Positions 5,054 through 7,440 of a DNA stretch of 7,440 nt are shown one piece after another. The stretch lies in assembly GCA_964348615.1 (NCBI GenBank), contig CAYGDE010000033.1:1-7440 (forward strand), read 5' to 3'. Both the position numbers and the translations under genes were made by a program. This stretch comes from DATIHT01 sp964348615. Lineage in GTDB: Bacteria > Patescibacteriota > Microgenomatia > Curtissbacterales > GWA2-41-24. The notes under the pieces are model-generated. The model did not search any database, was not told the DNA's origin, and saw only the letters and a program-made list of their open reading frames with translations. Positions within the stretch are counted from its first letter, which is position 1; each line of letters opens with the position of its first letter.

Positions 5054-5254
5054 CTAATCTAGGTCTGGAGTTTGATTTTCTAGTCCTTTTAGCTGGTAGT
5101 TTTTAACAGCATCTTGGGCTTGGTTTTCAATGTTTTGCGATTCGGTTTTGGAAATGTAGCCTTTGGAAAAAGATTTAATTATTGCTAGTGCTAAAAAAAC
5201 AAAAATAATTGCGCCAATCAAAAGACCGATTAAGGTTGCAAAACCGCTACGCAT
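5054..5254 (-). CDS. Small single-pass membrane protein, pseudopilin-like N-terminus
   Basis: This is a 66-residue protein of no recognised family. MRSG is followed by a hydrophobic helix (about residues 5-26, FATLIGLLIGAIIFVFLALA onward), then a basic stretch KSFSKGY and a polar, probably helical tail ending TPDLD. The short basic N-terminus and downstream polar tail fit a single-pass membrane protein. The sequence SG-FATLIGLLIG resembles a type IV prepilin motif, but the Glu usual at position 5 is absent and the tail is too short for a full pilin. The ATG at 5254 is chosen because a longer frame (to 5329) would run into rplT. An extended -10, TGGTATACT (5270-5262), lies 7 nt before it. The gene sits where E. 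coli has the pheM leader peptide, but it has no Phe-codon run. A 7-bp inverted repeat (5031-5037 and 5053-5059) spans its stop codon. Confidence 0.65.
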   Translation of the reverse strand: MRSGFATLIGLLIGAIIFVFLALAIIKSFSKGYISKTESQNIENQAQDAVKNYQLKGLENQTPDLD

Positions 5255-5261
5255 AGCTTTT

Positions 5262-5270
5262 AGTATACCA
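5262..5270 (-). promoter_or_regulatory. Extended -10 promoter element of the small membrane-protein gene
   Basis: TGGTATACT reads on the minus strand from 5270 to 5262: a TG extension and a five-of-six -10 box. No good -35 is visible. The -10 box ends 7 nt before the ATG at 5254, so a transcript from here would be leaderless or nearly so. Confidence 0.45.
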
Positions 5271-5276
5271 GAAAAT

Positions 5277-5618
5277 TTATACGACTTTTTTGATAATTTC
5301 GGCGAAGGATTTAGGGTCTTCAATGGCAATTTGCGAAAGGATTTTACGATTCAGGTCGATTTTTTGTGACTTTAATTTGCCAATAAATTGGCTGTATGAG
5401 ATGTTGTGAGGTTCGAGGGCAGCGTTGATTCTGGTAATCCAAAGAGAGCGCATGTCGCCTTTTTTGTCTTTTCTTCCAACATATGCATCGAGACCAGCGT
5501 GAACCACAGCCTGTTTTGCTTCTTTGATAAGATTGTGTCTTCCGCCACGGAAACCTTTGGCTCTTGCAAGAAGAGCTTTGTGACGTTTATGTGATGTAAC
5601 TCCGCGTTTAACTCTCAT
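5277..5618 (-). CDS. rplT: 50S ribosomal protein L20
   Basis: This 113-residue protein is of near-normal length for bacterial L20, an early-assembly protein that binds 23S rRNA. The basic, extended N-terminal arm is plain (MRVKRGVTSHKRHKALL, then AKGFRGGRHNLIKEAKQAV), followed by RKDKKGDMRSLWITRINAA (49-67) and YSQFIGKLKSQKIDLNRKIL. The C-terminal globular part ends in IIKKVV. It follows rpmI after a 32-bp spacer composed of heptamers and has no Shine-Dalgarno site. In E. coli L20 represses its own operon through an mRNA pseudoknot upstream of rpmI; I see no comparable structure here by eye. The small membrane-protein gene follows after 22 bp. Confidence 0.98.
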   Translation of the reverse strand: MRVKRGVTSHKRHKALLARAKGFRGGRHNLIKEAKQAVVHAGLDAYVGRKDKKGDMRSLWITRINAALEPHNISYSQFIGKLKSQKIDLNRKILSQIAIEDPKSFAEIIKKVV

Positions 5619-5653
5619 GGTATTAGTTGCTAGCCACTAGTTACTAGTTGCTA
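5619..5653 (-). repeat. Five tandem 7-nt units filling the rpmI-rplT spacer
   Basis: On the minus strand, from 5653, the units are TAGCAAC, TAGTAAC, TAGTGGC, TAGCAAC and the divergent TAATACC, ending exactly at the rplT ATG. The first TAG is the rpmI stop codon. The whole spacer is therefore made of one 7-nt period. It contains no Shine-Dalgarno site. Confidence 0.8.
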
Positions 5654-5845
5654 ATTATACGGCAGTAGACGTTCAATGTTTTTTGCTTCCGGTTTGGAAA
5701 CAAGAGCAGAAGTTTTATAACGGTTTCTGGCAGTTTTAGATTTGTTACTTTTTAAGTGGCCAGCCATTTGGCGCATTCGCATTATTTTACCACTTGGGGT
5801 AATTCGAAACCTCTTGGCTGCTGATTTTTTAGTTTTTGCTTTCAT
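5651..5845 (-). CDS. rpmI: 50S ribosomal protein L35
   Basis: This 64-residue, strongly basic protein has the standard length. The family signature MKAKTKKSAAKRFRITPSGK (1-20) is followed by the loop MRMRQMAGHLKSNKSKTARN and the ending ERLLPYN. L35 belongs to the large ribosomal subunit and is almost always encoded between infC and rplT, as here. The ATG at 5845 is unambiguous from the family start. No Shine-Dalgarno site is present; the upstream spacer of 34 bp contains degenerate heptamers. The stop TAG overlaps the first unit of the downstream heptamer array. Confidence 0.98.
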   Translation of the reverse strand: MKAKTKKSAAKRFRITPSGKIMRMRQMAGHLKSNKSKTARNRYKTSALVSKPEAKNIERLLPYN

Positions 5846-5857
5846 ATAGGTTTAATA

Positions 5858-5885
5858 GTTGCCAGTTTCCAGGGATGAGTTATTG
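5858..5885 (-). repeat. Degenerate 7-nt units in the infC-rpmI spacer
   Basis: On the plus strand GTTGCCA (5858-5864), GTTTCCA (5865-5871), GGGATGA (5872-5878) and GTTATTG (5879-5885) follow in 7-nt register. The first two closely match GTTGCTA and GTTACTA in the rpmI-rplT array. The last unit runs into the end of infC. Confidence 0.45.
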
Positions 5886-6458
5886 TGTCTGTTTGGCATT
5901 GTCTTGATTTTGTTCTTCTGGTTTTTGGTTACTGGCCTCTGTCTTACTTTTCTTTGTCGGTTTAACAAAAGTTACATATCTGCGTCCTTCGAATCGGGCT
6001 TGTCTGTCTTGCTCTCCTATTCCTTCTAAGTACGTCATGATTTCGGAAAGTCTTTTAGGTCCGAATTCCTGATGGGCCATCTGCCTACCTTTAAAGACGA
6101 TAGAGACTTTAACCATATCACCGTCTTGAAGAAACTTTTTAACCCTTTTAATGTTCGTTTCCAAATCGTGTTCCCCGATAAATGGAGAAAACCTTACTTC
6201 TTTTAATTCCGTTGCCTTTGCGTGTTTCCTGGCCTCTTTTTCTTTCTTGTCTTCTAAATATTTAAACTTCTTGTATTCTATAATTTTTACTACCGGCGGT
6301 TTGGCGTCCGGGGCAATTTCAACTAAATCCTTTTCCTCTTCCTGGGCCTTTTTTAAAGCTTCTGGCAGCGGCAGTACGCCGATTTGTTTATTTTCATCGT
6401 CTAACACTCTAACTTCCGGCGCTGTTATTTGATGATTTAGTTTAAAGTAACGCTTGAT
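5880..6458 (-). CDS. infC: Translation initiation factor IF3 with a predicted AUC start codon
   Basis: IF3 binds the 30S subunit, keeps it apart from 50S and proofreads start codons. From the start at 6458 the protein has 192 residues. The N-domain begins IKRYFKLNHQITAPEVRVLD (1-20; Met is expected in place of Ile) and runs to KPPVVKIIEYKKFKY. A lysine-rich linker helix follows. The C-domain spans about 85-168 with VRFSPFIGEHDLETNIKR and KGRQMAHQEFG. A polar tail of about 24 residues closes it. The nearest ordinary start, GTG at 6407, would remove 17 conserved residues. No ATG, GTG or TTG lies in frame between it and the upstream stop (6474-6476), and the ATC at 6458 sits 7 nt after a perfect AGGAGG. 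A rare start codon for infC fits the known IF3 autoregulation. thrS ends 46 bp upstream. Confidence 0.95.
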   Translation of the reverse strand: MKRYFKLNHQITAPEVRVLDDENKQIGVLPLPEALKKAQEEEKDLVEIAPDAKPPVVKIIEYKKFKYLEDKKEKEARKHAKATELKEVRFSPFIGEHDLETNIKRVKKFLQDGDMVKVSIVFKGRQMAHQEFGPKRLSEIMTYLEGIGEQDRQARFEGRRYVTFVKPTKKSKTEASNQKPEEQNQDNAKQTQ

Positions 6459-6465
6459 TTGTTGT

Positions 6466-6471
6466 CCTCCT
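6466..6471 (-). promoter_or_regulatory. Perfect Shine-Dalgarno site that sets the infC start
   Basis: AGGAGG on the minus strand (6471-6466) lies 7 nt before the ATC at 6458-6456. Its strength in a window where most genes lack such a site points to compensation for a weak start codon. An imperfect inverted repeat (6472-6499, GGTTATT paired with the ATTACC end) abuts it upstream. Confidence 0.8.
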
Positions 6472-6504
6472 GGTTATTTTGACAATGGCAAATATTACCA
6501 CGAT

Positions 6505-7440
6505 TTAGCTTTTATTTTCAATCTCTTTGTTAATTTTACTAATAAAGTCGGCAATTGTCATGGTACCAAGATCTTTTCCGTCTTGGGCTCTTACGGCAAC
6601 AGTTTTGGCTTCTTGTTCTTTTGCCCCCACAATTAATAGGTATGGGATTTTAGACATTGTGGCCTGGCGGATTTTGGCCTGTAGCCTTTCATCGCTTTTG
6701 TCGAGGGATGCTCGAATTTTTGAATCCTTAAGCTGGTTTGTTACTTCTTGTGCATAGTCTGTGAACTTTTCTGAAATTGGCAAAATGGAAGCCTGGATTG
6801 GAGCAAGCCAGGTTGGAAATGCGCCCTGATATTGTTCGGTCAATATGGCAATAAAGCGCTCAAAGGATCCAAAAATTGCCCTGTGAATCATGACAGGCCT
6901 TTTTTCTTGCCCATTACTGTCGATATAAGCCAGTTTGAATGCTTCGGGCTGGTGGAAATCTAGTTGTACTGTTGCCAGTTGCCATTCCCGGCCTAAAGTG
7001 TCTTTTATGTGCATATCTATTTTTGGGCCGTAGAAAGCGCCATCGCCAATTTTGTCGGAAGCTTTTATACCCTTTTTTTTAAGTACTTCTGATAAATCTT
7101 TTTCTGCCTTGTCCCAATTTTCATTTGTGCCGGCTCGCTGTTCTGGCCTTGTCGCAAGTCTGAAATCGTAATCAAAGCCAAAAGATTTGTAAAACTGGAC
7201 CATTAGGTCAAGAATATTTCCAACCTCTTCAAAAATTTGGTCTTCAGTGCAGTATATATGAGCATCGTCCATTGTAAGCTGTCTGACCCTCAAAAGGCCG
7301 TTTACTTCACCAGATTTTTCTCTTCTGTGCAGTCTGCCTATTTCGGAAAGTCTGAACGGAAGTTCTCTGTAGCTTCTTTGCCTGAACCTGAAAAGTATTG
7401 TTGATTCTGGGCAATTCATTGGTTTGAGAGAGTAATCGAC
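6505..7440 (-). CDS. thrS: Threonyl-tRNA synthetase, C-terminal part
   Basis: The last 311 residues of class II ThrRS, which charges tRNA-Thr, are visible; the N-terminal TGS and editing domains and motif 1 lie beyond the window. The three zinc ligands of the family are all present: Cys in MNCPES (visible residue 10), His in DDAHIYC (61) and His in MIHRAIFGS (186). Motif 2 is RLSEIGRLHRREKSGEVNGL (30-49) and motif 3 is AIFGSFERFIAILTEQYQGA (188-207). VQLDFHQPEAFKLAYID (158-174) is also typical. The C-terminal anticodon-binding domain runs from about 214 to the end. The MNCPES loop differs from the MNCPGH found in most bacteria and matches what I recall from CPR enzymes. It is the first visible gene of the minus-strand translation cluster, 46 bp before infC. 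Confidence 0.97.
   Translation of the reverse strand, partial: VDYSLKPMNCPESTILFRFRQRSYRELPFRLSEIGRLHRREKSGEVNGLLRVRQLTMDDAHIYCTEDQIFEEVGNILDLMVQFYKSFGFDYDFRLATRPEQRAGTNENWDKAEKDLSEVLKKKGIKASDKIGDGAFYGPKIDMHIKDTLGREWQLATVQLDFHQPEAFKLAYIDSNGQEKRPVMIHRAIFGSFERFIAILTEQYQGAFPTWLAPIQASILPISEKFTDYAQEVTNQLKDSKIRASLDKSDERLQAKIRQATMSKIPYLLIVGAKEQEAKTVAVRAQDGKDLGTMTIADFISKINKEIENKS

Noticed and set aside
5255..5329. Longer form of the small membrane protein starting at 5329
   Set aside because: It would overlap rplT by more than 50 bp and add residues that are only a shadow of the L20 frame; the ATG at 5254 has its own -10 element.
5846..6458. E. coli- or Bacillus-type L20 autoregulatory pseudoknot
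   Set aside because: No convincing long-range pairing or known leader motif was visible by eye near rpmI or infC; absence is not proven without folding and alignment.

Overview
The window reads as bacterial chromosome from a small-genome, moderately AT-rich organism, most likely a Candidate Phyla Radiation (Patescibacteria, Microgenomates-like) bacterium. The basis is a ThrRS with the MNCPEST variant of the zinc-site loop, an ACT-domain regulator type that I associate with CPR and archaeal genomes, a very compact PheT, scarce Shine-Dalgarno sites and tight spacing. The lineage is an inference. Two runs of exactly 100 N (1837-1936 and 3348-3447) show that this is a scaffold with gaps of unknown true size.

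Layout. Positions 1-374 hold the start of a minus-strand LUD-domain protein, divergent from an HxlR/DUF24-type regulator (437-763, plus) across a 62-bp region that carries repeated TAGTTAC boxes and an inverted repeat. Positions 825-1478 (minus) hold an ACT-domain protein, divergent from a 73-residue protein of unknown function (1613-1834, plus). The 134-bp region between these two contains three short inverted repeats. After the first gap come a 44-bp-spaced direct repeat and an intrinsic terminator facing the minus strand.

From 7440 down to about 1999, all on the minus strand, lies the classical translation cluster thrS-infC-rpmI-rplT-(small membrane protein)-pheS-pheT. It has the same order as the E. 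coli thrS-pheT operon, with a 66-residue single-pass membrane protein at the place where E. coli has the pheM leader peptide. The cluster makes two aminoacyl-tRNA synthetases, initiation factor IF3 and ribosomal proteins L35 and L20. A terminator 57 bp past pheT closes it.

The most notable points are regulatory. infC appears to begin with AUC behind a perfect AGGAGG. The pheS upstream region packs a strong promoter, a hairpin terminator that begins at the predicted transcription start, a second overlapping hairpin and a second promoter whose -10 box sits 6 nt before the pheS ATG. Four genes have a -10-like box only 6-8 nt before the ATG, which suggests leaderless mRNAs. The rpmI-rplT spacer is built entirely of 7-nt units. 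PheT lacks the tRNA-binding-like OB-fold (B2) domain, and the N gap in it hides about 120 residues rather than 33.
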